Assembly: GCF_000377205.1 (NCBI RefSeq)
Contig: NZ_KB897911.1
Coordinates: 41,480 to 105,479 of the forward strand
Direction: 5' to 3'
Source: Thioalkalivibrio sp. ALJ3
Lineage (GTDB): Bacteria > Pseudomonadota > Gammaproteobacteria > Ectothiorhodospirales > Ectothiorhodospiraceae
DNA length: 64,000 nt
Shown here: positions 37,367 through 45,598 of the stretch, one piece after another
How the letters are laid out: each line of letters starts with the position of its first letter
Numbering within the stretch: the stretch's first letter is position 1
Made by a program: the position numbers and the translations under genes
Notes under the pieces: generated by a model
What the model was told of the DNA's origin: nothing
What the model saw: only the letters and a program-made list of their open reading frames with translations
Database searches by the model: none

Positions 37367-38502
37367 CGGGGGCTGTCGTCCACGGCGTGTACGGGCATCC
37401 CGTCCCGGATCCGGCGATCCGGGGTCACGATGATGCGGTCACCGGGCTCAATGCCCTCGAGAATCGCCCGTTCTCCATTCGGCAAGGACCGTGACACCAC
37501 TTCCGTGTGGTAGGCGCGTCCGTCTTCCAGCCGATAGACCCATTGGCCCTTGGCGTCGCTCCAGATGGCATGGGCCGGTACCCGGATGGCGTGGTCCAGA
37601 TGTTCCAGGACGACCCGTGCCTGTACGGCCATGCCGGGGCGCAGGGCCTCCGGTGGTTCGGTTAGCCTCGTCTCAAAGCTCCCGCTACGCCGGCTGGTGT
37701 CCAGCGTGGGGTAGACCCGGTCAAGCCGGGACGTGACGGTATGATCCAGCGCGGGGATGGTCAACTCGACGTCCAGCCCGGGTTTGAGTAGCAATGTGTC
37801 ACGCTCCGGCACGCGCAGAACCGCATGCAGATCCGCGAGGCCCACCAGTTCGATCAGGGGCTGTCCCGAAGTCGCGAGATCGCCCGGGCGGACATGCGTG
37901 CGCCGAACCTGGGCGGTGAAGGGGGCCCGCTCGGTCGTGTACTCCAGGCGTTTGCGGGCCAGTTCCAGTGCTGACCGATTTTCGCGGAGTTGGGCCTCCA
38001 GTGTGGCGACGCGCTGGCGAGCGTCGTCGATTTCACTTTCCGGAATCAGATCCCGGGAAAAGAGGTCCTGTTGGCGATCGAGGTTGCGCTGTGCGGTGGC
38101 GCGTTCTCCGTCCAGGCGCTGTTCGGCGGCCTCGCGCTGCTGGACCTCCAGGTACGTCTCGTCGGTGTCCATGCGCACCAGGACTTCATCCTCCTCGACC
38201 CGGTCCCCGGCGTTCAGGGGGCTTTCAAGCACCCGGGCGGTGACTCTTGCCGAGACGGTGGTCTCGTCGCGGGTCTCGATGCTGCCCCGGTAGGCAGCGC
38301 TGTAGAGTGTGGCTCCCGTGGGTTCTGCGGAGATTGTGGTCACGGCCGGTGGTGGCGCCGCGCGCGCAGCCTCGGGAGAAAACCGTTCCGACAGCCGGTC
38401 CGTCGCGCTCCAGACGGTCACGATTGCCACCCCGCCCAGCGCGAGGAGGCCCAGGGTCCGCCGCAGAACGCGGCGACGGCATACGGTGCGGGAGGCCTTC
38501 AT
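37363..38502 (-). CDS. RND efflux periplasmic adaptor (second system)
   Basis: The 379-residue protein has an N-terminal membrane anchor (LGLLALGGVAIVTVWSA), lipoyl motif LNAGDRVEEDEVLVRMDT, a coiled-coil hairpin (about 120-190), and APFTAQVRRTHVRPGDLATSGQPLIELV. The C-terminal part is IRVPAHAIWSDAKGQWVYRLEDGRA. It couples the pump just downstream to an outer-membrane channel not encoded here. It is 7 bases downstream of the cytochrome gene. Confidence 0.9.
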   Translation of the reverse strand: MKASRTVCRRRVLRRTLGLLALGGVAIVTVWSATDRLSERFSPEAARAAPPPAVTTISAEPTGATLYSAAYRGSIETRDETTVSARVTARVLESPLNAGDRVEEDEVLVRMDTDETYLEVQQREAAEQRLDGERATAQRNLDRQQDLFSRDLIPESEIDDARQRVATLEAQLRENRSALELARKRLEYTTERAPFTAQVRRTHVRPGDLATSGQPLIELVGLADLHAVLRVPERDTLLLKPGLDVELTIPALDHTVTSRLDRVYPTLDTSRRSGSFETRLTEPPEALRPGMAVQARVVLEHLDHAIRVPAHAIWSDAKGQWVYRLEDGRAYHTEVVSRSLPNGERAILEGIEPGDRIIVTPDRRIRDGMPVHAVDDSPR

Positions 38503-38509
38503 GTCCCGC

Positions 38510-38965
38510 TCAGCGTTCCGGGGCGTTATCCGGCGACAGGCGTGACAGGTCGCTGCTCACCTTGTCGCGGAATGCGCTGTGGCAAGCGATGCATTCGGTC
38601 ACCAGTCTGCCGTGGTAGCGGATGGCCCTGTCCAGGTCCTGCTCCCGCGCTGCATCGGCGAGCTGTTCGGCGGTGTCGTGCACCTGCTGATCCATCCCGC
38701 GGAATTCACTGACCCGGTTGCCAACGGCGGACAGGACACGCCGCCGCTCGCCGAGCGAGGGTTTCGGGTGATCCGCGATCGCCTCGGCCGCCTCGGTGAC
38801 GGTAGCGAAGTCCTCGACGAACAGCGCGGATTGCACCCGGTTCATGTCGTCCGCGAGCCCTTGCATCACGGATTGAAAGGTCTCGGCCGCCGCAGTGCTG
38901 GCCAGCGGCATGGCGAGGGCGGCGACGACTAGGACGGTACGGGTTGCAGCACGGGTATGGGACAT
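38510..38965 (-). CDS. Cytochrome c'-like exported monohaem protein
   Basis: The 151-residue precursor has a signal peptide (TVLVVAALAMPLASTAAA), a mostly helical body and a single C-terminal haem motif ECIACHSAFRDKV. A haem CxxCH near the C-terminus of a four-helix bundle is the layout of cytochrome c' (class II). Such proteins bind NO or CO and can detoxify NO. Its position between a tetR gene and efflux genes in one operon is unusual. No redox partner is adjacent. Confidence 0.85.
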   Translation of the reverse strand: MSHTRAATRTVLVVAALAMPLASTAAAETFQSVMQGLADDMNRVQSALFVEDFATVTEAAEAIADHPKPSLGERRRVLSAVGNRVSEFRGMDQQVHDTAEQLADAAREQDLDRAIRYHGRLVTECIACHSAFRDKVSSDLSRLSPDNAPER

Positions 38966-38996
38966 ATCCAGACTCCTCGGTGTTGGTCGGGTGTAT

Positions 38997-39623
38997 TCAG
39001 GTGCGGGTCGAGCCTTGTGGGGGCGGGGGCTCCGGTGTGCGCAATGCCGGTTCCAGCAAGCGCCAAAGCACCTCGCCCTGCTGGTCTAGTGGAAACTCGA
39101 AGTCGGAGAGCGACCAGCGCATCACCAGGCCCTGGATCATCGCCACGATCAGACGAGCGGTTTCGGCCGGTTGCAGATCCCGACGAAAGCATCCCTGGCT
39201 GATCCCTTCCCGGAGCAACTCTTCCAGCCGGGAGGTGTAGCGATCGATGATGTCGCGGACCACGGCCTTCAATTCGGGATCTTCCCGATGCAGTCGTTCG
39301 GAGAAGATCAGGCGGGGCAGCCCCTTGCGGCGGCTGATGAATCGCAATTGCCGGGCCAAGAGTTTGCGCAGGCGGACATCTGCAGATCCCCGTCCGGAGA
39401 ACATTGGTGTAAGTACGTCCAGGAGCTTGCGGCCGATAGAGTCCAGTGCTGCGCGGAAGATCGCATCGCGGTTCGGGAAGTGCCGGAAGATTGTGGGCTG
39501 TGCGATCCCGACCCGATCGGCAATGTCCTGAGTGGAGACATCCCGGGCACCGTGTTCGGCCGTCAGGTCGAGCAGTGCCTGAACGATTTCTTCGCGTCGT
39601 TCTTCGCCGGATTTTCGTTTCAT
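38997..39623 (-). CDS. TetR family repressor
   Basis: The 208-residue protein has an N-terminal TetR helix-turn-helix (REEIVQALLDLTAEHGARDVSTQDIADRVGIAQPTIFRHFPNRDAIFRAAL). The rest is a helical ligand-binding domain. It heads the operon cytochrome c' - adaptor - RND pump and most likely represses it and itself. A pseudo-palindrome lies directly upstream of its start. Confidence 0.9.
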   Translation of the reverse strand: MKRKSGEERREEIVQALLDLTAEHGARDVSTQDIADRVGIAQPTIFRHFPNRDAIFRAALDSIGRKLLDVLTPMFSGRGSADVRLRKLLARQLRFISRRKGLPRLIFSERLHREDPELKAVVRDIIDRYTSRLEELLREGISQGCFRRDLQPAETARLIVAMIQGLVMRWSLSDFEFPLDQQGEVLWRLLEPALRTPEPPPPQGSTRT

Positions 39624-39627
39624 GCAA

Positions 39628-39641
39628 GTAATTAATCACTT
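39628..39641. promoter_or_regulatory. Candidate TetR operator
   Basis: agtaattaatcact is a 14-base dyad with one mismatched pair, beginning 5 bases upstream of the tetR ATG. Its AT-rich palindrome and position suit autorepression. No second copy is apparent in the same gap. Confidence 0.45.
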
Positions 39642-39658
39642 TCCTTTTAATGATGCAA

Positions 39659-39681
39659 GCGCTATGTAGTTTATAGCGCTG
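39659..39681. promoter_or_regulatory. Inverted repeat in the tetR-invertase divergent region
   Basis: agcgctat-N7-atagcgct is a perfect 8-bp-arm dyad located between the divergent tetR and invertase genes, 55 bases before the invertase ATG. It is a candidate operator for either direction. Confidence 0.45.
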
Positions 39682-39735
39682 CCACAAGGCGCCAGGTACG
39701 TGCACAAGCGCACGCGTTTCCATAGACTCGGAGCC

Positions 39736-41133
39736 ATGAACCAGCTTCCGCCCGATGCCCGAAACCCGACGCTGGAGTCCGCCTTCCAGCTGCTTCGTGA
39801 TGCCGAGGTGCGCTATCAGGGGCGCACGGTGGGGACCGTCGCCAGCCTGGATACGCGCGCGCCAGCGGAGAACTACGCCGACTGCTTCATCCGCGATTTC
39901 GTGCCCTCCGGGCTTGTCTATCTGCTGAACGACGAGCCCGAGGTCGTGCGCGAGTTTCTGTCGCTGATCCTGCAGATCCGCGATACCCAGGAGGAGATCG
40001 AGGGTCACCGCCGGCTGCCGCGGGTGATGCCGGCGAGCTTTCGCGTGTTTACCGACGAGAACGGTCGCGAGGGGCTGGCGGCCGACTTTGGTGACCGCGC
40101 GATTGGCCGTGTGGCCCCGGTGGACTCCATGATGTGGTGGGTGCTGCTGCTGCGTGCTTATCAGAACCGCACCGGAGACCACGACTTCATCAAGAGCCAG
40201 GATGTGCAGCGCGGTATCCGGCTGATACTCAGCATCTGCCTGCAGGACCGCTTCGAGGTCTTCCCGACCCTGCTGGTGCCGGACGGCAGCTTCATGATCG
40301 ACCGGCGCATGGGCGTGTTCGGCCACCCGCTGGAGATTCAGGCACTGTTCTACGGCATGCTGAAGGCCTCGCTGGCGATGCTCGAACCCTGTGATACCGA
40401 CTCCGAGCAGCTCTGCGAGCAGTCCGCGATCCGTACCCGGCAGTTGTCCGACTACATCCGCCACTACTACTGGCTGGATCTGGAGCGGCTGAACGACATC
40501 CATCGCTATCGCACCGAGCACTTCGGCCACGAGTCGGAGAACGCGCTGAACATCTACCCCGAGAGCATCCCTGACTGGCTGGTGGACTGGCTGCCGTCGG
40601 AGAGCGGGTACCTGGTCGGCAACCTCGGCCCTGGGCGGATGGACTTTCGCTTCTTCAGCTTCGGCAATCTGCTGGCGGTCCTGTTCGGCCTGGCCGACGA
40701 GCGCGAGTCGCGCTCCATCATGCAGACCTTCGAGCAGCGCTTCGAGGACCTGATCGGGACCATGCCGGTCAAGATCTGCTACCCGGCCATGAGCGGCGAG
40801 GAATGGCGCCTACTAACCGGCTCCGATCCCAAGAATACCCCGTGGTCGTACCACAACGGCGGCAACTGGCCGGCGCTGCTGTGGGCGTTTACCGGCGCCG
40901 CGCTGCGGGTCGGGCGCCCGGATCTCGCGCGCAGCGTGCATGCGGTGGCGGCGGAACGCCTGCACCGCGACGACTGGCCGGAGTACTACGACGGCCGTCA
41001 CGGCCGGCTGATCGGCCGGCGCGCCAACTACCAGCAGACCTGGTCGGCCACCGCCGTGCTGGTGTCGCAGGCGCTGCTCGACAACCCCGAGTCCATGAGC
41101 CTGTTCGACAGCCCGGAACCGGAATTGCCATGA
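39736..41133 (+). CDS. Neutral/alkaline invertase (GH100)
   Basis: The 465-residue protein matches the plant/cyanobacterial neutral-alkaline invertase family: NYADCFIRDFVPSGLVYLLN, APVDSMMWWVLLLRAYQNRTGD, FMIDRRMGVFGHPLEIQALFY, and NTPWSYHNGGNWPALLWAF. Asp in FIRDFV and residues of the YHNGGNWP segment are expected active-site elements. It cleaves sucrose into glucose and fructose in the cytoplasm. ATG 39736 follows CTCGGAGCC; an upstream GTG at 39700 is poorer. Only 12 bases separate it from the sucrose-phosphate synthase gene, so synthesis and cleavage share an operon. Confidence 0.93.
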   Translation: MNQLPPDARNPTLESAFQLLRDAEVRYQGRTVGTVASLDTRAPAENYADCFIRDFVPSGLVYLLNDEPEVVREFLSLILQIRDTQEEIEGHRRLPRVMPASFRVFTDENGREGLAADFGDRAIGRVAPVDSMMWWVLLLRAYQNRTGDHDFIKSQDVQRGIRLILSICLQDRFEVFPTLLVPDGSFMIDRRMGVFGHPLEIQALFYGMLKASLAMLEPCDTDSEQLCEQSAIRTRQLSDYIRHYYWLDLERLNDIHRYRTEHFGHESENALNIYPESIPDWLVDWLPSESGYLVGNLGPGRMDFRFFSFGNLLAVLFGLADERESRSIMQTFEQRFEDLIGTMPVKICYPAMSGEEWRLLTGSDPKNTPWSYHNGGNWPALLWAFTGAALRVGRPDLARSVHAVAAERLHRDDWPEYYDGRHGRLIGRRANYQQTWSATAVLVSQALLDNPESMSLFDSPEPELP

Positions 41134-41145
41134 GGATGTGCGTCG

Positions 41146-43317
41146 ATGAAAAAGACCCAGAGCAAGGCCCGTGACGGCGAGGGTCTGTATCTCGTCCTGA
41201 TCAGTGTCCACGGGTTGATCCGGGGGCAGGATCTGGAGCTGGGACGCGACGCCGATACCGGCGGACAGACGCTCTATGTGGTGGAGCTGGCACGGGCGCT
41301 GGCGCGACACCCGCAGGTGGGGCGGGTCGACCTGCTGACACGGCGCATTGTCGATAACCGCGTCTCGGACGACTATGCCCGGCGCGAGGAGTCGCTCGGC
41401 GACGGCGCCTTCATCGTGCGCCTGGACTGCGGGCCCAGGCGCTACCTGCGCAAGGAAAAGCTCTGGCCGTATCTCGACTGCTTCGCCGACAACGCCCTCG
41501 GGCATATCCGCGAGGTCGGGCTGCGCCCGGACGTGATTCACGGGCACTATGCCGATGCCGGACATGTGGCGGTGCGCCTGTCCAACCTGCTGGGCGCGTC
41601 GATGCTCCAGACCGGGCATTCCCTGGGTCGGGTCAAGCGCGAGCGCCTGCGCGAGGGCGGGATGTCCGACGACGACATCGAGTCGCGCTACAACATCGCC
41701 ACCCGCATCCACGCCGAGGAAGAGGCCCTGGCCCATGCCCACCGGGTGATCGCCAGCACGCGCCAGGAGATCGGGGAGCAGTATGCGGCGTACGACAACT
41801 ACCAGCCCGAGCGCATGGAGGTGATCCCGCCGGGGACCGACCTCGAACGCTTCCATCCGCCCAAGCGCGGCCAGCGCAGGCCGCCCATCTGGCCGGCGAT
41901 CCGGCGGTTCCTCCAAAAGCCCGACCGCCCGCTGATCATGGCGCTTTCCCGGGCCGACGAGCGCAAGAACATCCGTGCCCTGGTCGAGGCCTATGCCGGC
42001 AACGAGTGGCTGCAGGAGAACGCCAACCTGGTGATCGTGGCCGGTAATCGCGACGACATCCGCGACCTCGACAAGGGCGCGCGCGACGTACTGACGGACC
42101 TCTTGCTGCGCATCGACCGCCACGACCTCTACGGCCGCGTGGCCTATCCGAAGCACCACAGCTCGGAGGACGTGCCCGATCTCTACCGCCTGGTCGCATC
42201 CAGCAAGGGGGTGTTCGTCAACCCCGCGCTGACCGAGCCGTTCGGCCTCACGCTGATCGAGGCCGCCGCCAGCGGCGCCCCGATCGTCGCCACCAACGAC
42301 GGGGGTCCCGAGGAGATCATCTCGCGCTGCCACAACGGGTTGCTGGTCGATCCGCTGGACCCGGAAGGGATCGCCGATGCGATCCAGGGCATCCTCGCGG
42401 ACCGCCCGCGCTGGCAGCGCTATTCGCGCGCGGGCCTGAAGGGCGTGCGCCAGCACTACTCCTGGGACGGGCATGCCGAGAAGTACGTGAAGCTGGTCAA
42501 GGAGCTAAGCAAGGAGGTGCGCCAGACGCGGCGCGAGCAGCGCTCGACCTCCGGTCGGCTGGCCAAGGCCGATCGCGCCGTGATCACGGACATCGACAAC
42601 ACCCTGCTGGGTGATGCCAGGGCCACGCGGGCCTTTGTGGCCTGGCTCAAGCGTCACCGCAAGCAGGTGGTGTTCGGCGTCGCCACGGGTCGCCGGGTGG
42701 ACTCCGCCGCGGCCGTGCTGGAAGAACACGGAGTGCCCGCCCCGGATGTCTGGATTACCTCGGTGGGCAGTGAGATCCATTACGGGGTGGACCGGACCGA
42801 GGATCGTGGCTGGGCGCGGCATATCAGTCATCGCTGGGAGCCCGATCGCCTGCGCGAGTGTCTGCTGAAGGTGCCCGGGCTGGAGCTGCAGCCACAGGAG
42901 GACCAGCGGGCATTCAAGGTGAGCTTCTTCGTCGATCCTCCGGGGGAGCTGGATGCCGAGAGCGTCGAGACCCGCCTGTACCGCGAGGATCTGCACGCCC
43001 GCGTGATCTACTCGCACAAGCGCTATCTGGATCTGCTCCCGGTGCGCGCCTCCAAGGGGCTCGCGGTGCGCTACCTGTCCGACAAGTGGGGCATCCCGCT
43101 CGAACATGTGCTGGTCGCCGGGGACTCCGGTAACGACGAGGACATGCTGCGCGGGCGGCTGCTCGGGGTCGTGGTCGGGAATCACCAGCCGGAGCTGGAA
43201 GGGCTGCGCGGGTTCCAGCGCATCTTCTTCGCCGACGCGACCTATGCGCGCGGCATCCTGGAGGGCATCGAGCACTTCGATCTGCCCAACCGCTGCGACA
43301 TCCCGGCCGACGAATAA
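41146..43317 (+). CDS. sps: Bifunctional sucrose-phosphate synthase/phosphatase
   Basis: The 723-residue protein begins with a GT4 glycosyltransferase (LVLISVHGLIRGQDLELGRDADTGGQTLYVVELARAL; VNPALTEPFGLTLIEAAASGAPIVATNDGGP). A HAD-type sucrose-phosphate phosphatase domain follows from about residue 475. In that domain the nucleophile motif VITDIDNTLLGD is intact (DxDxT) and the acidic motif GDSGNDEDML is present, so both activities are likely. It makes sucrose-6-phosphate from UDP-glucose and fructose-6-phosphate and then sucrose. Sucrose is a known compatible solute in halotolerant bacteria. Confidence 0.93.
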   Translation: MKKTQSKARDGEGLYLVLISVHGLIRGQDLELGRDADTGGQTLYVVELARALARHPQVGRVDLLTRRIVDNRVSDDYARREESLGDGAFIVRLDCGPRRYLRKEKLWPYLDCFADNALGHIREVGLRPDVIHGHYADAGHVAVRLSNLLGASMLQTGHSLGRVKRERLREGGMSDDDIESRYNIATRIHAEEEALAHAHRVIASTRQEIGEQYAAYDNYQPERMEVIPPGTDLERFHPPKRGQRRPPIWPAIRRFLQKPDRPLIMALSRADERKNIRALVEAYAGNEWLQENANLVIVAGNRDDIRDLDKGARDVLTDLLLRIDRHDLYGRVAYPKHHSSEDVPDLYRLVASSKGVFVNPALTEPFGLTLIEAAASGAPIVATNDGGPEEIISRCHNGLLVDPLDPEGIADAIQGILADRPRWQRYSRAGLKGVRQHYSWDGHAEKYVKLVKELSKEVRQTRREQRSTSGRLAKADRAVITDIDNTLLGDARATRAFVAWLKRHRKQVVFGVATGRRVDSAAAVLEEHGVPAPDVWITSVGSEIHYGVDRTEDRGWARHISHRWEPDRLRECLLKVPGLELQPQEDQRAFKVSFFVDPPGELDAESVETRLYREDLHARVIYSHKRYLDLLPVRASKGLAVRYLSDKWGIPLEHVLVAGDSGNDEDMLRGRLLGVVVGNHQPELEGLRGFQRIFFADATYARGILEGIEHFDLPNRCDIPADE

Positions 43318-43334
43318 CGCCGGTGGTGCCGGCG
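43318..43334. terminator. Small hairpin between convergent genes
   Basis: cgccgg-tggtg-ccggcg lies between the sucrose-phosphate synthase stop (43317) and the coq7 stop (43342). It has no T tract and only 6-bp arms. Confidence 0.4.
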
Positions 43335-43341
43335 AGCCGAG

Positions 43342-43980
43342 TCAGATCCAGTAGGCGGTGCGCGTCATCACGCCGGACGTGAGCGGCATCAGCACGTTGC
43401 GTACCGGCCAGGGGGGCGGCCGGCCGCCCAGCGCCATGGCATGCGCCCCGTGTTCCACCTCGTCCTGCTTCATCTGCTCGAGGATACGGGCGGAGGTCTC
43501 GTCGCTCTTCGGCAGGCGCTCCAGGTGGCGGTCCAGGTGGCGCTCGACCTGACGCTCGGTCTCGTCGATAAAGCCCAGACTCCACGCATCCCCTGCCAGT
43601 CCCGCCACGGCGCCGAGCCCGAACGAACCGATGTACCAGAACGGCCCCAGCAGGCTCGTGTGGCCGCCCAGCTCGTGCACACGCTGCGCGCACCAGTGCA
43701 GGTGGTCGCCTTCCTCGCGCGAGGCCTGGTCCAGGTGCTCGCGGATCTGCGGGTTGCGCGCGGTCAGCATCTGACCCTGGTACAGCCCCTGCGCGGCGAC
43801 CTCGCCGGCATGGTTGACCCGCATCAGGCGGGTCGACAGCTTGCGGTCGTCCTCTTCCAAGTGCGGCCAGTCGTCGCCCCCGGGCGACGGGCGGCCGGTG
43901 GAGCGGGCTTGGCCGGCCACGACCTTGACGAACGCATCGGCCTGGCCGATCAGGTGATCCAGGGGGCTGAGTTTGCGCAT
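43342..43980 (-). CDS. coq7: 2-nonaprenyl-3-methyl-6-methoxy-1,4-benzoquinol hydroxylase (Coq7)
   Basis: The 212-residue di-iron monooxygenase has RVNHAGEVAAQGLYQGQ, ASREEGDHLHWCAQRV and QMKQDEVEHGAHAMALGG, supplying the Glu and ExxH ligands of the carboxylate-bridged di-iron site. It hydroxylates the ring at the penultimate step of ubiquinone synthesis. ATG 43980 (MRKLSPLDHLIGQADAF) is the standard start; longer frames run into the repeat element. That element ends 31 bases upstream of the ATG, so coq7 expression may depend on promoter sequence at or in the element. Confidence 0.95.
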   Translation of the reverse strand: MRKLSPLDHLIGQADAFVKVVAGQARSTGRPSPGGDDWPHLEEDDRKLSTRLMRVNHAGEVAAQGLYQGQMLTARNPQIREHLDQASREEGDHLHWCAQRVHELGGHTSLLGPFWYIGSFGLGAVAGLAGDAWSLGFIDETERQVERHLDRHLERLPKSDETSARILEQMKQDEVEHGAHAMALGGRPPPWPVRNVLMPLTSGVMTRTAYWI

Positions 43981-44010
43981 GGTGGTGCCCGTTTCGCAGG
44001 GAATGGTTCC

Positions 44011-44280
44011 AGGGAAACACTGATCAATGTAGACGTTCGCGCTCGAGTCGCTTTTGCGTGCGAACAAGGCGCGGTGACTGCCGTGCAGTCATTCTGCACA
44101 AGGGAGCCGCAACGCCGTGCGCGCGCAAAAGCGGCCGAGCCCCTTCGGGGTTGGCACCCCAGGTTCCCCGATCCTGCGTTGCGCCGCTTGTCGGTAGAAC
44201 CACTACCGGCTGCACGACGCGCCTTGTCTCGGAAAACCTGGGGTGCCAACGCGAGCGTCTACATTAATCAGTGTTTCCCT
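44011..44280. mobile_element. MITE-like element with 31-bp terminal inverted repeats
   Basis: The outer ends start agggaaacactgat and, on the opposite strand, agggaaacactgatt; they match over about 31 bases with two mismatches. A second inner pair, ttggcaccccaggtt at 44151-44165 and its complement at 44235-44249, nests inside. Smaller hairpins occur at 44075-44091 (tgactgc-cgt-gcagtca) and 44192-44208 (cggtag / ctaccg). It has no gene. It fills most of the gap between the glcF stop and coq7 start. No target-site duplication is obvious. Confidence 0.7.
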
Positions 44281-44305
44281 AGCGTAACGCAAGCGATTGC
44301 GGTCG

Positions 44306-45598
44306 TCAGGTCGTAGAGGCGCTGGAGTTTAGCCGGCTGGCGAGAAAGCGGGCCGGCGAGAGGACGGGCGGCCCCCCGCGATCTTCGGCCAGGGCGCGCA
44401 GGTGGACGCTGCAGCCGACATTTGCACTCACGATCACATCGGGGGTATCGGCGGTCAGCGCATCCAGGGTGGCCGTGCCCAGCCCGTCGGACATCTCGGG
44501 AAGCGCAAGCATCGCGGTGCCACCGGCGCCGCAGCAGTTCGGGGCATCGGATACGTCGGTCAGAATGATGCCCGGCAGTCGTTGCAGCAGTGCGGTCAGC
44601 TCGCGAGCCTCGCGGGTGACATTGCGCAGGGTGCAGGGGAAGTGCAGCGCGACGCGGACGGGGGTGTCGAGCCAGGACGGGGGAGTGAACTCGGCCGCCA
44701 GGTGTTCGCTCAGAAACCGAGTCAGGCTGACGCTGCGGCGGCCCAGGTCGCCTTCGGGGATTTCGCTCAGCGTGGCCTCGCACCCACTGTCCAGGGTGAT
44801 CACCGGGGCCTCGCCGTCCAGGATCTCCTGATTGCGCTGTTGCAGGGTGCGTGCCGCCTGTGGCCGCCCGCCATGCTGTCCCAGTGCCCCGCAACAGACC
44901 TGTCCGCGCGGCACCGCGATCCGGAATCCGAGTTGTTGCAGTACGGCGAGCGCGGCCTCTAGGTCCGGTCCGGTAAAGAAGCGATCCATGCACCCAATAA
45001 ACAGCAGGGCATCGGCGTGCTCCGGGGCGACGGTGCCCGTCAGCTGCGGCGCCGGTGCCAGCGAGGCACGGGTATGGTCCAGGATGCGCCACAGCGGCTG
45101 GCCGGAGCGCAGCCAGCGTTGCACCCCGGTCTTGCGGGCGACGCGGGCGGTCACGCCCCCGAGGGCACGCAGCGGCCCATGGCGCAGGGCAGCGGTCTGC
45201 AGGGACTGTCGCAATCTGAGACTGCCGGGGCGGGGCTTCGGTGGGTGGTCCTCAAGGATCTCGCGTGCGCGATCCATCAATGCGCCGAACGGGACACGTG
45301 CCGGACAGACGACCTCGCAGCTGCGGCAGCCGAGGCAGCCCTCCAGGTGCTCGCGCAGGCGGGATGATTGTGGCTCCAGCCGGCCCTGGGCCAGCCCCTG
45401 CATCAGGGTCAGGCGCCCGCGCGGCGAATCCCCTTCGACCCGGTGCCAGGCATAGGTGGGGCAGTGCGGCAGGCACAGTCCGCAGTGCACGCACTGATCG
45501 GCTGCGGAAAGACCCTGAAACCGTGGCGGTTGGTCCGAAGAACCGAGGGGCTTTGCTAGGGTTTCGCCCCAATTACTCTGCCTCGGGAGGTCTTCCAT
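44306..45598 (-). CDS. glcF: Glycolate oxidase iron-sulfur subunit-like protein
   Basis: The 430-residue protein has two ferredoxin-type 4Fe-4S motifs, CVHCGLCLPHCPTY and CLGCRSCEVVCP. Two CCG domains follow: FIGCMDRFFTGPDLE with QVCCGALGQHGG, and HFPCTLRN with DAPNCCGAGGTAML. This is GlcF of glycolate oxidase, which passes electrons from glycolate oxidation toward quinone. No glcD/glcE is adjacent, so it may partner with a distant flavoprotein or another 2-hydroxyacid oxidase. Its ATG (45598) overlaps the divergent ATG at 45597, and its own ribosome site is weak, so the start is uncertain. Confidence 0.88.
   Translation of the reverse strand: MEDLPRQSNWGETLAKPLGSSDQPPRFQGLSAADQCVHCGLCLPHCPTYAWHRVEGDSPRGRLTLMQGLAQGRLEPQSSRLREHLEGCLGCRSCEVVCPARVPFGALMDRAREILEDHPPKPRPGSLRLRQSLQTAALRHGPLRALGGVTARVARKTGVQRWLRSGQPLWRILDHTRASLAPAPQLTGTVAPEHADALLFIGCMDRFFTGPDLEAALAVLQQLGFRIAVPRGQVCCGALGQHGGRPQAARTLQQRNQEILDGEAPVITLDSGCEATLSEIPEGDLGRRSVSLTRFLSEHLAAEFTPPSWLDTPVRVALHFPCTLRNVTREARELTALLQRLPGIILTDVSDAPNCCGAGGTAMLALPEMSDGLGTATLDALTADTPDVIVSANVGCSVHLRALAEDRGGPPVLSPARFLASRLNSSASTT

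Noticed and set aside
35828..37513. A 561-codon plus-strand frame inside the second RND pump
   Set aside because: The minus-strand RND gene is certain; the plus-strand translation is a Gln/Gly/Asp-rich shadow.
44012..44305. Short open frames within the repeat element
   Set aside because: They are short, overlapping, and unlike any transposase; the element's structure explains the sequence better.
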